Of a stretch of DNA of 36,620 nucleotides, positions 6,835-15,482 are shown piece by piece. The translations under genes were made by a program, and so were the position numbers. The stretch's first letter is position 1. Each line of letters opens with the position of its first letter. The DNA is from an uncultured delta proteobacterium. GTDB lineage: Bacteria; RBG-13-61-14; DRUE01. The notes under the pieces were generated by a model, which saw only the letters and a list, made by a program, of their open reading frames with translations, did not search any database and was not told the origin of the DNA. The stretch lies in the NCBI GenBank assembly GCA_903930515.1, contig CAIYYW010000329.1, forward strand, positions 1 to 36,620, given 5' to 3'.

Positions 6835-9240
6835 ATGACAAAAGATTTCCGCAAAATTTGGATCGGGGTTGGCGTATTCATTCTGGGGTTGGCGATCTTG
6901 AGCGGATGTTTGCAGAAAGAGCGTCGCGCCAGACAAAACGACCCAAATCCGGGAGCAGATTTTGATTCAACCGCCTCCTTTGCCGCCGGCTCGCTCAAGC
7001 TGACCGGTAATGTGTTCAAGGGGCCGGTTTCCCGCGCCAGGGTGAAGTTCTATCTCTTGAAAGGGAATGGCGCGCGGGGAGAACCATTGGGCGCCAAGAC
7101 CACGGACGGCAACGGCCATTTTTCCATCAAGTTTTCTCCCAAGCCGGTCAAGCCGATTCTGGTGGAATCCTGGGGCGGGGCATATCAGGATGAGGTGAGC
7201 GGAAACACGGTGGCCCTGAACCGGACCGATCTAATGACCGCGATCGTTCCGGTCGGGACCAAATCCATCGCCATTACTCCGCTCACGCATCTGGCATCCA
7301 CCCGGGCCCGGGCCTTGGCAGCCTCCGGCGCCCCACTCACGATTGCGATCATCTCTTCTTATATCGGGGTGGCCCAGCAATATAACCTTCCCGCCTTTTT
7401 GGGAATCGTCCCGGTCGCCCCGAACAACCAATCCGTTATGAACACCGCGGATTTTTACCAGCGAAACTACGGCTTGATCCTGGCCGGCCTTTCCTATCTC
7501 GCGCAATTACTGGGGGTCCGAACCTACGATCTGATCTCGGGACTGGCCGAAGATTTATCCGACGGCATCCTGGACGGAATGAAAGGAACCACCCCCCTCT
7601 ACCTCCCGCTCATCGGCGGCGCCGGTGAAACCATCCGCCTGCCGACTTCGGCCGGGACTTCCCAGTTGCATAATGCCATTGACGCTTTTCTCGCCTCGGC
7701 CAATAACAAGACCAACATCACCCTGTTGGACATTTCCAATAATTACCGGCCCGTGGGAGTGAGTATGAACAGCGTTTTATTCATCACCAAAACCACCCTC
7801 CCGGTCTGGACTTCCGGTCAATTCGGGTCCACCGCCATCACCGGCCAGGGCGGGACTTTGCCATATCACTGCTCGCTCAAGGCCGGCTCAGCCTTGCCCG
7901 CGGGATTTGCCATCTCGGACGGTTGCGTTCTTTCCGGCACCGCGGAAATTTTGGCAGCCGGAATCAAGATGAAAATCAGTCCTCCCTTCACAGTCGTAAT
8001 GACCGATTCCGGGGTTTCCCCGGCCAAGCCGGATCCGAGCCGGGTTTTGGCCGACCAGCCGTTCATCGGGGAAAACGAAAATGAATTCAGGATCATCATT
8101 ATACCGGGCCTGCCCAACCTGGAGCCGATGACCGGCTCTTGCCGGAGGGGAATCCCCTGCTCCACCGAAGTGGCTACTGCCACGGGCGGAATTCAGCCTT
8201 ATTACTTTGTCCAAGACACCCTGCGCAATGGCCGGACTCCATTTGGAATCGGCGTTTGGACCTCGCTTAATTATTTAAATGCCCTGGCAAAAGGAACCAC
8301 CAAGGAGACCGGCACTTTCCCTTTCGGGGTCTGCGTGGTGGACCTGGCTGGCTGGAAAGATTGCAAACAAACCACCGTAATCGTTGACGACTGCGCCGGC
8401 ACGGGCAAGTCCTGTGATAAAAATCCCTGCTGTAAGGGAACTTGCGTGCCCAATCCGAAATGCGATTGGGCTGATCCTGATCCAGACAATGTCTGTTATG
8501 GTCCCTGCGAGGGAGACCGTCCGGTTGATTGCGGCAATGGTTGCTGTTCGCTGGAACATTCGGTATGCAAAGATCACTGCAAATGCGGGGTGGCCGAAGT
8601 AAACCCTTTGCAGATCGTTCCCGGTCAGGGCGCTCTTTCCGCCTGCATTCAACCCTTGAATGGGCCGCCCTATCAATATATTGTCTGTGAAGGCACTTTG
8701 TTGGCCATCGGCGGAGCGCCTTTATCCGGATATACCTGGACCGTTTCCAATCTTTCAACTTTCCCGCCCGGAACCACGGTATTGCCTTTAACCGGGGTTT
8801 TCACCGGAACCGGCTCGGCCGTGGTTGAAGGGAATTATACCTTTAATATGACGGTTTCCGACGAAGGGAGCCATATTGCGACCGGGGACTTTCATCTGGC
8901 AGTGATTACCGCTGACATTTGCGGCTGTCCGGTTTTCCAGCAGTCCTACGATCTTAGCCTGGGAACCGCTAATGCCGGGATGCCCTTTGGGTCGTCGCTG
9001 GCCGTTGCCGGGGGAACCCCGCCTTATAAGTGGTATGAAGATACCACCTATTCCGAGCGGGCAAATTTTGTCTCCTCCGGATTGGCGATTGATCTGGATC
9101 GAGGGGTGGTGCGCGGAAGCATCATGGAAACGGTTCGGGGAGAAACCATCAAGTTCAAGGTGATTGTCAAAGACAGCACCAACGCCACCGCGTTTTGCAC
9201 TTTTGAAAATTGTATTTATTCCATTGATGTCTCGCCCTGA
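6835..9240 (+). CDS. large multidomain lipoprotein with cysteine-rich insert
   Basis: An 801-residue predicted lipoprotein. The N-terminus MTKDFRKIWIGV... ends in the lipobox ILSGC, with lipidated Cys25. The start at 6835 is set by this signal peptide and an AGGAG site upstream, although the frame is open back to 6439. Residues about 55-100 look like a carboxypeptidase-regulatory-type beta sandwich (KLTGNVFKGPVSRARV... TTDGNGHFSIKF). Later regions contain several GGxPPY and ALPAGF motifs typical of putative immunoglobulin-like repeats found in surface proteins. Residues about 517-585 form a dense cysteine cluster with CC pairs, probably disulfide-bonded or metal-binding. No enzymatic motif is visible. 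Likely a surface or periplasmic binding or structural protein; it is convergent with the PfkB gene, nine bases apart. Confidence 0.75.
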   Translation: MTKDFRKIWIGVGVFILGLAILSGCLQKERRARQNDPNPGADFDSTASFAAGSLKLTGNVFKGPVSRARVKFYLLKGNGARGEPLGAKTTDGNGHFSIKFSPKPVKPILVESWGGAYQDEVSGNTVALNRTDLMTAIVPVGTKSIAITPLTHLASTRARALAASGAPLTIAIISSYIGVAQQYNLPAFLGIVPVAPNNQSVMNTADFYQRNYGLILAGLSYLAQLLGVRTYDLISGLAEDLSDGILDGMKGTTPLYLPLIGGAGETIRLPTSAGTSQLHNAIDAFLASANNKTNITLLDISNNYRPVGVSMNSVLFITKTTLPVWTSGQFGSTAITGQGGTLPYHCSLKAGSALPAGFAISDGCVLSGTAEILAAGIKMKISPPFTVVMTDSGVSPAKPDPSRVLADQPFIGENENEFRIIIIPGLPNLEPMTGSCRRGIPCSTEVATATGGIQPYYFVQDTLRNGRTPFGIGVWTSLNYLNALAKGTTKETGTFPFGVCVVDLAGWKDCKQTTVIVDDCAGTGKSCDKNPCCKGTCVPNPKCDWADPDPDNVCYGPCEGDRPVDCGNGCCSLEHSVCKDHCKCGVAEVNPLQIVPGQGALSACIQPLNGPPYQYIVCEGTLLAIGGAPLSGYTWTVSNLSTFPPGTTVLPLTGVFTGTGSAVVEGNYTFNMTVSDEGSHIATGDFHLAVITADICGCPVFQQSYDLSLGTANAGMPFGSSLAVAGGTPPYKWYEDTTYSERANFVSSGLAIDLDRGVVRGSIMETVRGETIKFKVIVKDSTNATAFCTFENCIYSIDVSP

Positions 9241-9249
9241 AAGTGCCGC

Positions 9250-10218
9250 TCAGGAGAATTTTTTCAGGAACGAACTCGCCTGCTTTTCAGTCGGCGCGCT
9301 TTGGGTGCCGCCCATTCCCTTCAGGGTTAGAGCGGCAGTGGCCGAGGCGAACCGGGCGGTCTCTTTCAAAGGCCAGCCTTTGAGCATGCCGTAGATCACG
9401 CCCGCGTCAAAGGCGTCTCCGGCTCCGATGGAATCCGTGATCTCGTCCACCTTGAAGGCGGGCTGGCGGATCATCTGGTCTTTGGTCCTGAGCAAGGCCC
9501 CCGCTGATCCCTGCTTGATCACCACCAGCTTGATCCCGGTGTCAATCAACACTTTTGCGGAATGTTCCGGACTTTTGGTCCCGGTGATCATTTCGGATTC
9601 CAGCTCGTCCGTGAAAATAATGTCCAAATACTCCGGCAGATTCCCGAAATGTTTGAGCCAGGGCTTTTGAACCTCCGCGAGCGGGAACTGGGAATCCAGG
9701 GAAGTGAGCAAGCCGTATTGCCGGGCTTTTTTAAATAAGTTTTCCGTGGCCGCGCCCCACATTTCCGGGTAATGCAAATATCCTCCGCAGTGCAGCGATC
9801 GCGCTTGACGCAGTTGATGATCAACGGTCTGCGACAGTTTCGCGGGCCAGGGATGATTGGTCGCGAGCCTGCCCGTGAGCGGACGCTTCCGGCTCCCGAA
9901 CAAGAGCAGATATATCCCGATCCCGGAACTCGCTCCTTTTTCCAGATTGACGCAACTGGAGGTGACGCCTTCTTTTTCCAATCTCTGTATAATCCATTTT
10001 CCAAAAAGGTCGTCCGCAACCGTGGAAAACATCCCGACCTTGAGCCCGAGCCGGGCCAGGTCAACCGCGCAATATCCGACCGAGCCCGCCATGCACAACT
10101 CAACCTTTGAGGTTCCCACCCATTGTAAAAGCTTCTCCATCTCCCTGGGCGCATCTCCCAAAACGATCAGATCAACATTGAGCGCGCCAACCGCCAGAAC
10201 ATCTATTTTATTTTTCAT
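9250..10218 (-). CDS. PfkB/ribokinase-family sugar kinase
   Basis: A 322-residue carbohydrate kinase of the PfkB family. The N-terminal GALNVDLIV strand and the AGSVGYCAVDLARLG segment (residues 44-58) correspond to family signature 1. Signature 2 is DSIGAGDAFDAG (residues 262-273), with Asp268 as the catalytic base and the GAGD anion hole. Family members phosphorylate sugars such as ribose, fructose, 2-keto-3-deoxygluconate or nucleosides; the substrate here is unknown. It follows the double-SIS gene by 79 bases on the same strand with a good ribosome site (AAAGGAAA), so the two are probably one operon. A divergent sugar-type ABC transporter nearby suggests an imported sugar or sugar-like compound as substrate. 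Confidence 0.9.
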   Translation of the reverse strand: MKNKIDVLAVGALNVDLIVLGDAPREMEKLLQWVGTSKVELCMAGSVGYCAVDLARLGLKVGMFSTVADDLFGKWIIQRLEKEGVTSSCVNLEKGASSGIGIYLLLFGSRKRPLTGRLATNHPWPAKLSQTVDHQLRQARSLHCGGYLHYPEMWGAATENLFKKARQYGLLTSLDSQFPLAEVQKPWLKHFGNLPEYLDIIFTDELESEMITGTKSPEHSAKVLIDTGIKLVVIKQGSAGALLRTKDQMIRQPAFKVDEITDSIGAGDAFDAGVIYGMLKGWPLKETARFASATAALTLKGMGGTQSAPTEKQASSFLKKFS

Positions 10219-10297
10219 TTATTTCCTTTTCCCTTTTTGGGCGGCGCGACAATTTTCTCGCGCTACCGACAAGTCATAAGTTGAGACCTGACCCCAA

Positions 10298-11542
10298 TCA
10301 GTGCGATCCCGGCGGGAACAGTTGCATCCACACCCGCGCGTGCTTGGGGATATTGGACCGCTGGCAATCCGGGTTTCTATCCCCCAACTCCACTGCGCAG
10401 TAATACGGGATCAGTTGCGCGGGCACGGTTGCGGGCAGGACAAAAATATTCTCATCCAGATCCGGCAGTCTCACCACATAATCCATCATCGGCGAGATTT
10501 CCCGGTCGCTCTCGCAAACGATCCCGATTGAGGGAGTTTTCAAACCCACGGTTGCGATCGCGACCTGCTGAAGCCACGGCAGGGACGGTCCGGGCGGGGC
10601 GATAATCGCGGTTACGATCCGCTCGTCGGTCAGCCCGAGCGCGCCGTGGATATGGCGGTCCGGGCACATTGCCTTGGCCGGGATGGAAGCCATCTCGTCA
10701 AACTTGAGCGCGAACTCTTCCGCGGTAGCCAGGTTCGGACCGCCGCCCACCGTGATGAAGCTGCGCGCGTCCTTATGCCGCTTCGCAATGGCGCGGCAGC
10801 GGCCGTCAAGATATTTCATATTCTTGCCCAGCCAGACCGGGACGCTGTAAAGCTGCTTCCGGAGCGATTTGAAATCCAGGTCCTTTCCGCTCCGCTCGCC
10901 CAGCTCAATCGCCAAAAGAATTCCCGCGGCCATCCGGGTGCAGTAGTGGAAGGTGTCGGAACCGCCGGTGTCAAACCCGCCGGCGCAGACAATGGTGGCG
11001 TCCGCGATTTGGGTGAGCGGGCTGAAGGGCACGGAGGTCACCGCGACTACATAGGCCCCGCCGGCTTTGGCCTTTTTGGCCGCGGCGTTGGAATCAAAGG
11101 TCCTGCCTGAGCCGGAGAAAACCAGGAATGCGGAATTTTTCAGGTCCCAGTCTCTTTGGCTGGTGATGAATTCCCCGCCGTCAACCGAGTCCCCGTCCCA
11201 TCCGGCGAGGTTCCCGAGCGCTTGGGCAACGCCCATGGCCACGAACTGAGAAGTGCCCAGCCCGGTTCCAATGATCCGCCGCTTTTTATTCCTGACAATA
11301 TGATCCGCGACTTGGGCCACTGATTTCGGAATGGTCTTAAGCGTGTCATTAAGGGCCTTGGGGGTGCTCATAATGTCATTATAAAGATTGAACGGATGAG
11401 AGGTCCGGGGCTTGCTCCCGAGCGCGATATACATCACCGGAAATTCCCCGGTCCCCTCAACCGCCTTTACCCCGCCCCCCTCCAGCCAGTCCCACTTCTT
11501 CCGAGGCTCAACCCCTTTCTTCGCTCCAACTTTTTTCGCCAT
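10298..11542 (-). CDS. double-SIS-domain sugar-phosphate isomerase/binding protein
   Basis: A 414-residue protein with two SIS (sugar isomerase) domains. The first is at about residues 75-215, with RRIIGTGLGTSQFVA and FLVFSGSGRTFDSNAAA as phosphosugar-binding loops. The second is at about residues 250-390, with SFITVGGGPNLATAEEFALKF and a conserved Glu-rich helix. The arrangement resembles the isomerase half of GlmS and AgaS-type deaminase/isomerases, without a glutamine amidotransferase domain. It may isomerise, deaminate or sense an amino-sugar phosphate; the reaction cannot be fixed. AAAGGAG precedes the ATG. It is upstream of the PfkB kinase on the same strand and divergent from the RbsC/RbsA-like transporter genes, which supports a shared catabolic role. 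Confidence 0.85.
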   Translation of the reverse strand: MAKKVGAKKGVEPRKKWDWLEGGGVKAVEGTGEFPVMYIALGSKPRTSHPFNLYNDIMSTPKALNDTLKTIPKSVAQVADHIVRNKKRRIIGTGLGTSQFVAMGVAQALGNLAGWDGDSVDGGEFITSQRDWDLKNSAFLVFSGSGRTFDSNAAAKKAKAGGAYVVAVTSVPFSPLTQIADATIVCAGGFDTGGSDTFHYCTRMAAGILLAIELGERSGKDLDFKSLRKQLYSVPVWLGKNMKYLDGRCRAIAKRHKDARSFITVGGGPNLATAEEFALKFDEMASIPAKAMCPDRHIHGALGLTDERIVTAIIAPPGPSLPWLQQVAIATVGLKTPSIGIVCESDREISPMMDYVVRLPDLDENIFVLPATVPAQLIPYYCAVELGDRNPDCQRSNIPKHARVWMQLFPPGSH

Positions 11543-11668
11543 CTCTCGTTCTCCTTTTTCTTATTCTACTTAATTTGCTCCATGCAGTTCACTCGTGAGG
11601 GTGAGTTATTCTGATGCCGCCTGATGTTTTGCAGCATATCTGCTGATTGAACAGATAAAAAACTCCGC

Positions 11669-11962
11669 CTATTTCAGTTCAAGCTTTTTCTTGACCCTTT
11701 CCCACGATCCCGGTTTCATTTTGCCTTGTTCCGCCCAGGCTCGCCTAACTGCTTCTGCTTCCAGAAGATTTTCCAAATCGTCCATCTCAGATAAATCTTC
11801 AATCGGTAAAATGGCCGCAAAACCTTTTCCTCGCCGGGTGATAATAATTCGCTCCTTGCCATAAGCCACCCGGTTGATCACCTCAAAAAAATTATCTCTG
11901 GCCTGGACCGTGGTAATTTTGCCCGGCAATTCAAACTCCTTCTCCTTAACTTTCCAACCCAT
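11669..11962 (-). CDS. Phd/YefM-type antitoxin, no toxin partner visible
   Basis: A 97-residue protein resembling Phd/YefM antitoxins. An N-terminal fold around ITTVQARDNFFEVINRVAYGKERIIITRRGKGFAAILPIEDL matches the DNA-binding half of the family. A charged helical tail follows, of the kind that wraps a toxin. Phd proteins neutralise Doc/YoeB/RelE-type toxins and repress their own operon. No toxin gene is found on either side; the next minus-strand gene is the SIS protein. It may be an orphan or a repurposed regulator of the divergent sugar genes. The ATG at 11962 fits the promoter spacing; a TTG at 11968 would start only two bases after the -10 box. Confidence 0.75.
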   Translation of the reverse strand: MGWKVKEKEFELPGKITTVQARDNFFEVINRVAYGKERIIITRRGKGFAAILPIEDLSEMDDLENLLEAEAVRRAWAEQGKMKPGSWERVKKKLELK

Positions 11963-11970
11963 GATCAAAA

Positions 11971-11999
11971 AATGTACGATATGCGCGGAATGGTGTCAA
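11971..11999 (-). promoter_or_regulatory. promoter for Phd-like gene, leaderless type
   Basis: On the minus strand TTGACA (11994-11999, perfect) and TACATT (11971-11976, four of six) are 17 bases apart. The -10 ends eight bases before the ATG at 11962, with no Shine-Dalgarno between. Confidence 0.6.
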
Positions 12000-12113
12000 C
12001 TGGCATAATGTTCGGAATTATGAGATTTTCGATTTTTTATGTCTTCCTGCTGCATTACTTTAATGTGCGGCGCCTGACAAAAATAAAATTTCGGCAATGG
12101 ATTTTGCTCCCTT

Positions 12114-12141
12114 TTGTAATTGTGCGGGAATCAAGGATAAT
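12114..12141 (+). promoter_or_regulatory. promoter for ABC permease, leaderless type
   Basis: TTGTAA (12114-12119) and GATAAT (12136-12141, five of six) are 16 bases apart. The -10 ends eight bases before the ATG at 12150. It is divergent from the Phd promoter, with about 115 bases between the two -35 boxes. Confidence 0.5.
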
Positions 12142-12149
12142 GGGACGAA

Positions 12150-13109
12150 ATGAAATTGAGCCGTTCCCAAATCCTGGAGTTCCTGAGCGAAAACGGCTTC
12201 ATTATCATCTTCATTATCTGGTGTTTGTTCCTGGCCATAGTCACTCCGCCCTTCCGCTCAATATCCAACCTGATGACCGTGCTCCGCCAGGCGTCCATCA
12301 TCGGGATCGTGGCGATCGGGGAGATGCTGATCGTGCTGATGGGATCGGGAATGGATATTTCCCTCGCGTCCATCCTCGGCCTTTGCGGGGTGTCCGCGGC
12401 GATGCTGATGGTGGCGGGGTGGTCGTTGCCGGCGGCGGTTTGCGCCGGGGTTTTGCTGGGCGGGCTGGTCGGGATGATCAACGGGCTGATGGTTACCCGG
12501 ATGCGGATCAACGGGATCGTGGTCACGCTCGGGATGATGTACGCCCTGGAAGGGGTGGGGTTTGTGCTGACCAAGGGACAGACCATCTCCGGACCGACCG
12601 TGATTTCTTTGGCGCCGCTTTCGCGCGGATATTTCGGGCCGGTGCCGGTTCCGGTGCTGATCCTGTTTTTCTTTTACGCGGTGGCTTTTTATGTTTTAAA
12701 CTATACGGTGTTCGGAGCGCGATCCTACGCGGTCGGTGCCAACGAGCGCGCCTCCTGGCTCTCCGGAATCAATATTGACCGGCTCCGGCTTTTAAGCTAC
12801 ATCATCGCGGGTCTGCTCGCCGGGTTCGGAGGGGTGATGCAGACCAGCCGGATGGGATCGGCCACCGGAGGCATGGGAAGCGAATTCTTGTTCCCGATCC
12901 TGACCGCGGTGATCCTGGCCGGGGTCAGCCTTTCCGGGGGCAAGGGCAAAATCCTCAATGTCCTGATCGGAGCAATTTTCCTGGCGACCATCGCCAACGG
13001 CCTGATCCTGCTCAATGTCCCGATCTATATCCAAAAAATTATTTCTGGGGTGATCCTGGTGTTGGCGCTCTCGCTGGATCGGCTGAGGAATATCGGGGGC
13101 AGGGCTTAA
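12150..13109 (+). CDS. RbsC-like sugar ABC transporter permease
   Basis: A 319-residue integral membrane protein of the BPD_transp_2 family (ribose/galactose/autoinducer permeases). About eight to ten hydrophobic segments are visible. The cytoplasmic loop GARSYAVGANERASWLSGINIDRLRLLSYIIAG corresponds to the conserved EAA-like loop (typically GRxxxAxGxNxxAAxxSGI) that docks with the ATPase. The C-terminal region has the typical AVILAGVSLSGGKGKI motif. It is followed six bases later by the ATPase gene. No periplasmic binding protein gene is in the window, which is unusual for this family since the binding protein usually sits in the operon. The substrate is probably a pentose, hexose or related compound, judged from the PfkB and SIS neighbours. 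Confidence 0.9.
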   Translation: MKLSRSQILEFLSENGFIIIFIIWCLFLAIVTPPFRSISNLMTVLRQASIIGIVAIGEMLIVLMGSGMDISLASILGLCGVSAAMLMVAGWSLPAAVCAGVLLGGLVGMINGLMVTRMRINGIVVTLGMMYALEGVGFVLTKGQTISGPTVISLAPLSRGYFGPVPVPVLILFFFYAVAFYVLNYTVFGARSYAVGANERASWLSGINIDRLRLLSYIIAGLLAGFGGVMQTSRMGSATGGMGSEFLFPILTAVILAGVSLSGGKGKILNVLIGAIFLATIANGLILLNVPIYIQKIISGVILVLALSLDRLRNIGGRA

Positions 13110-13115
13110 TAAAAA

Positions 13116-14618
13116 ATGTCGGCAAAGATAGAATTCCATAACATCACCAAGGTTTTTCCGGGCGTGAAGGCCCTGGACGGGGTTTCGTTCGCGGTTGAAA
13201 CCGGAGAGGTTCACGGGTTGGTGGGAGAGAATGGCGCGGGCAAATCCACTTTGATCAAGATCATTTCCGGGGCTTTGAACGCGGAATCCGGGGAGATGCT
13301 CCTGGACGGAAAGGTTTTCCATCCGGCCGGTCCGCAGGATTCAATCATTGCGGGGATCAGCTCTATTTACCAGGAGCGGAGTTTCCTGCCCGAGCGGAAT
13401 GTGATGTTCAACATTATGCTGGGCCGGGAAAAAGGTTCTTCGCTCGGCCGTCTGGATTTTGGGGAGATGAAAAAGAAATGCCGGGAAGTCCTCAAGCTGC
13501 TCCATTCCGAAAACATCGGACTGGACTTAAAGGCCGGGGACTTGAAGGCCGGACAAAAACAGATCCTGGAGATCGGCCGGGCGCTGGTCCAGAAAAGCTC
13601 GGTCCTGATTATGGACGAGCCGACTTCGGCCTTGAACCTTGAGGAGCGGGAAAGTTTGTTCCAGGGGATCAAGCGGCTCCAGGCAGAGGGGATGACTATT
13701 ATATATGTGTCGCACCGGCTGGAGGAAATTTTTCGTCTGGCGGACCGGGTGACGGTTCTGCGGGACGGGAAATGGATTCAGACTTCTCGGATCAATGAAA
13801 TTAACAAGGACGACCTGATCAAAGCAATGGTGGGGAGAGAGTGGACCGGATCGTTTCCATCCAAGAACGCCGAGCCGGGCAAGCCGGTCCTGGAAGTGGA
13901 GGGGTTGAGCGGAAAATCTTTTCGCAACATCAGCTTCCAATTGCGGCAGGGAGAAGTTATCGGGATCACCGGTTTGGCCGGGAGCGGCAAAGAGGAATTG
14001 GGGCAGGCCTTGTTCGGGGCGTATCCGATCATCGGGGGCAGGATTAAAATTGCCGGAGAGGAAATTTCACCCACTCCCTGGACCGCGATCAAGGCCGGGA
14101 TCGCCTACCTTCCGGAGGACCGCAAGACCGAAGGGATTATCCAGTCGCTTTCGGTGCGGAGAAATATCTCGCTGCCGATATTGGGAAAACTTTCCGGCCT
14201 GATCGGGAATATCCGGATCAAGCAGGAGAGGGAATTGGCGCAAAGCTGGGTTGATCAACTGGGGATCAAGACCCCGGGACTGGAGCAGGTTTGCGAAAAT
14301 TTGAGCGGGGGCAACCAGCAGAAGGTGGTTCTGGCCAAGTGGCTGGCCTCCCGCGCCCGGCTGATCATCCTGGCCTGTCCCACCCAGGAGGTTGATGTAG
14401 TGGTCAAGTTTGAATTATACCGCCTGATCTCGGAACTTTCCCGAAAGGGGATTGCCATCATCCTGATTTCATCCGACCTTCCCGAAATCGTCGGAGTCAG
14501 CCGGCGCGTCCTGGTGATGCGCAACGGAGAGATCGCGGCCGAGCTGGAATCCGGCCGGGTGGAGAGCGAGACTATTCTGCGTTACGCCCTGGGCCAGGCC
14601 GCAATGGGGGGCGCTTGA
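13116..14618 (+). CDS. RbsA/MglA-like double ABC ATPase with altered second Walker B
   Basis: A 500-residue protein with two fused ATP-binding domains. Domain 1 has Walker A GENGAGKST (residues about 37-45), a signature variant LKAGQKQ and an intact Walker B LIMDEPTSAL. Domain 2 has GLAGSGKEE in place of Walker A and a good signature LSGGNQQKVVLAKWL. Its Walker B reads LIILACPTQEVDV instead of LILDEPTRGVDV, so the catalytic Asp and Glu are Ala and Cys. In this family one site is often degenerate, but loss of both acidic residues in domain 2 is striking. It should energise the RbsC-like permease six bases upstream. There is no strong ribosome site, so coupling is likely. Confidence 0.9.
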   Translation: MSAKIEFHNITKVFPGVKALDGVSFAVETGEVHGLVGENGAGKSTLIKIISGALNAESGEMLLDGKVFHPAGPQDSIIAGISSIYQERSFLPERNVMFNIMLGREKGSSLGRLDFGEMKKKCREVLKLLHSENIGLDLKAGDLKAGQKQILEIGRALVQKSSVLIMDEPTSALNLEERESLFQGIKRLQAEGMTIIYVSHRLEEIFRLADRVTVLRDGKWIQTSRINEINKDDLIKAMVGREWTGSFPSKNAEPGKPVLEVEGLSGKSFRNISFQLRQGEVIGITGLAGSGKEELGQALFGAYPIIGGRIKIAGEEISPTPWTAIKAGIAYLPEDRKTEGIIQSLSVRRNISLPILGKLSGLIGNIRIKQERELAQSWVDQLGIKTPGLEQVCENLSGGNQQKVVLAKWLASRARLIILACPTQEVDVVVKFELYRLISELSRKGIAIILISSDLPEIVGVSRRVLVMRNGEIAAELESGRVESETILRYALGQAAMGGA

Positions 14619-14674
14619 GCGTCTTCGGTTTGGGCGATCTTGCTCCATCCGCGGAAACCATTCCATCCGTCCGT

Positions 14675-14702
14675 TTGCAAGATTTGTTTAACTGACTATA
14701 AT
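14675..14702 (+). promoter_or_regulatory. sigma-70-type promoter of greA
   Basis: TTGCAA (14675-14680) and a perfect TATAAT (14697-14702) are 16 bases apart. The predicted start site is near 14709, giving a leader of about 42 bases that contains a GGGAG ribosome site before the ATG at 14751. The same TTGCAA/TATAAT pair occurs upstream of lysA. Confidence 0.7.
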
Positions 14703-14750
14703 CCTTAGCGGTTTTTTGAAAATAATGGGTAAAAGGGAGAATGAAAAAAG

Positions 14751-15227
14751 ATGGCGTTGATGCGCGAGCCGATGACGCGGGAGGGTTATGAGCGGCTGAA
14801 GGCGGAGTTGGAGCGGCTGCGCTCAGTGGAGCGGGTGAAGATCGCGGAGGAGATAGAACGGGCGCGCTCTTTTGGAGACCTGTCTGAAAACGCCGAGTAT
14901 AATTACGCCAAGGACAAGCAGGGATTGATTGAAGCCCGGATCCGCAACCTGGAAGACAAGTTCTCCCGCGCCGATGTGATAGACCTTTCCCGGCTCTCCG
15001 GCGAAAAGATCACCTTTGGCGCCAGGGTGGAATTGATGGACATTGAGAGCAAGGAAAAGGTGACCTATCAGATCGTGGGCAGTTTTGAGTCGGATGCGGA
15101 AGCGGGCAAGATTTCTTTTGAAAGCCCGATGGCGCGGGCCTTGATCGGGAAAGAACTGGGAGACGATGTGGTTATAAAAAACCCCAAGGGACAAAGGACC
15201 TACGAGATCGTGGCAGTCAAGTTCTAG
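14751..15227 (+). CDS. greA: transcription elongation factor GreA
   Basis: A 158-residue protein matching GreA over its full length. The N-terminal antiparallel coiled coil (residues about 8-80) carries the acidic tip motif GDLSENAEYNYAKDKQG (residues 43-59). Its Asp and Glu position the metal for RNA cleavage in a backtracked RNA polymerase. The C-terminal FKBP-like domain ends with SPMARALIGKELGDDVVI and the KGQRTYEIVAVKF strand, as expected. GreA enters the polymerase secondary channel to rescue arrested transcription. It has its own promoter and a GGGAG ribosome site; ATG 14760 (MREPMTREG) is an alternative start. It is followed by hppA after about 255 bases. Confidence 0.96.
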   Translation: MALMREPMTREGYERLKAELERLRSVERVKIAEEIERARSFGDLSENAEYNYAKDKQGLIEARIRNLEDKFSRADVIDLSRLSGEKITFGARVELMDIESKEKVTYQIVGSFESDAEAGKISFESPMARALIGKELGDDVVIKNPKGQRTYEIVAVKF

Positions 15228-15319
15228 AGATGTTGGCGATGACCGCAGGGGCACGGGCCGGGAAAATTATTTCAAAATCCCCCTTCCGGCTATGCGGGTC
15301 CGATCTCAGCCCTGATAAT

Positions 15320-15348
15320 TTGACAAGCTTTCCGTTTTATAGTATTTT
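15320..15348 (+). promoter_or_regulatory. possible hppA promoter
   Basis: TTGACA (15320-15325, perfect) and TATTTT (15343-15348, four of six) are 17 bases apart. The predicted leader to the hppA ATG is about 128 bases. Nothing else is recognisable in the gap after greA except a small CCGC/GCGG stem at 15438-15448. Confidence 0.4.
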
Positions 15349-15482
15349 CCCGCCAACTTATAAATGAATCACATTTGGGATTTACAACTGCTTTTGAAAA
15401 GGTTTGGGCATCCATTGTCAACCAACTCCAAACTTTCCGCTTAGCGGCTGGTAAAATATATTTAAAAAAGGAGGTTCTGGCG

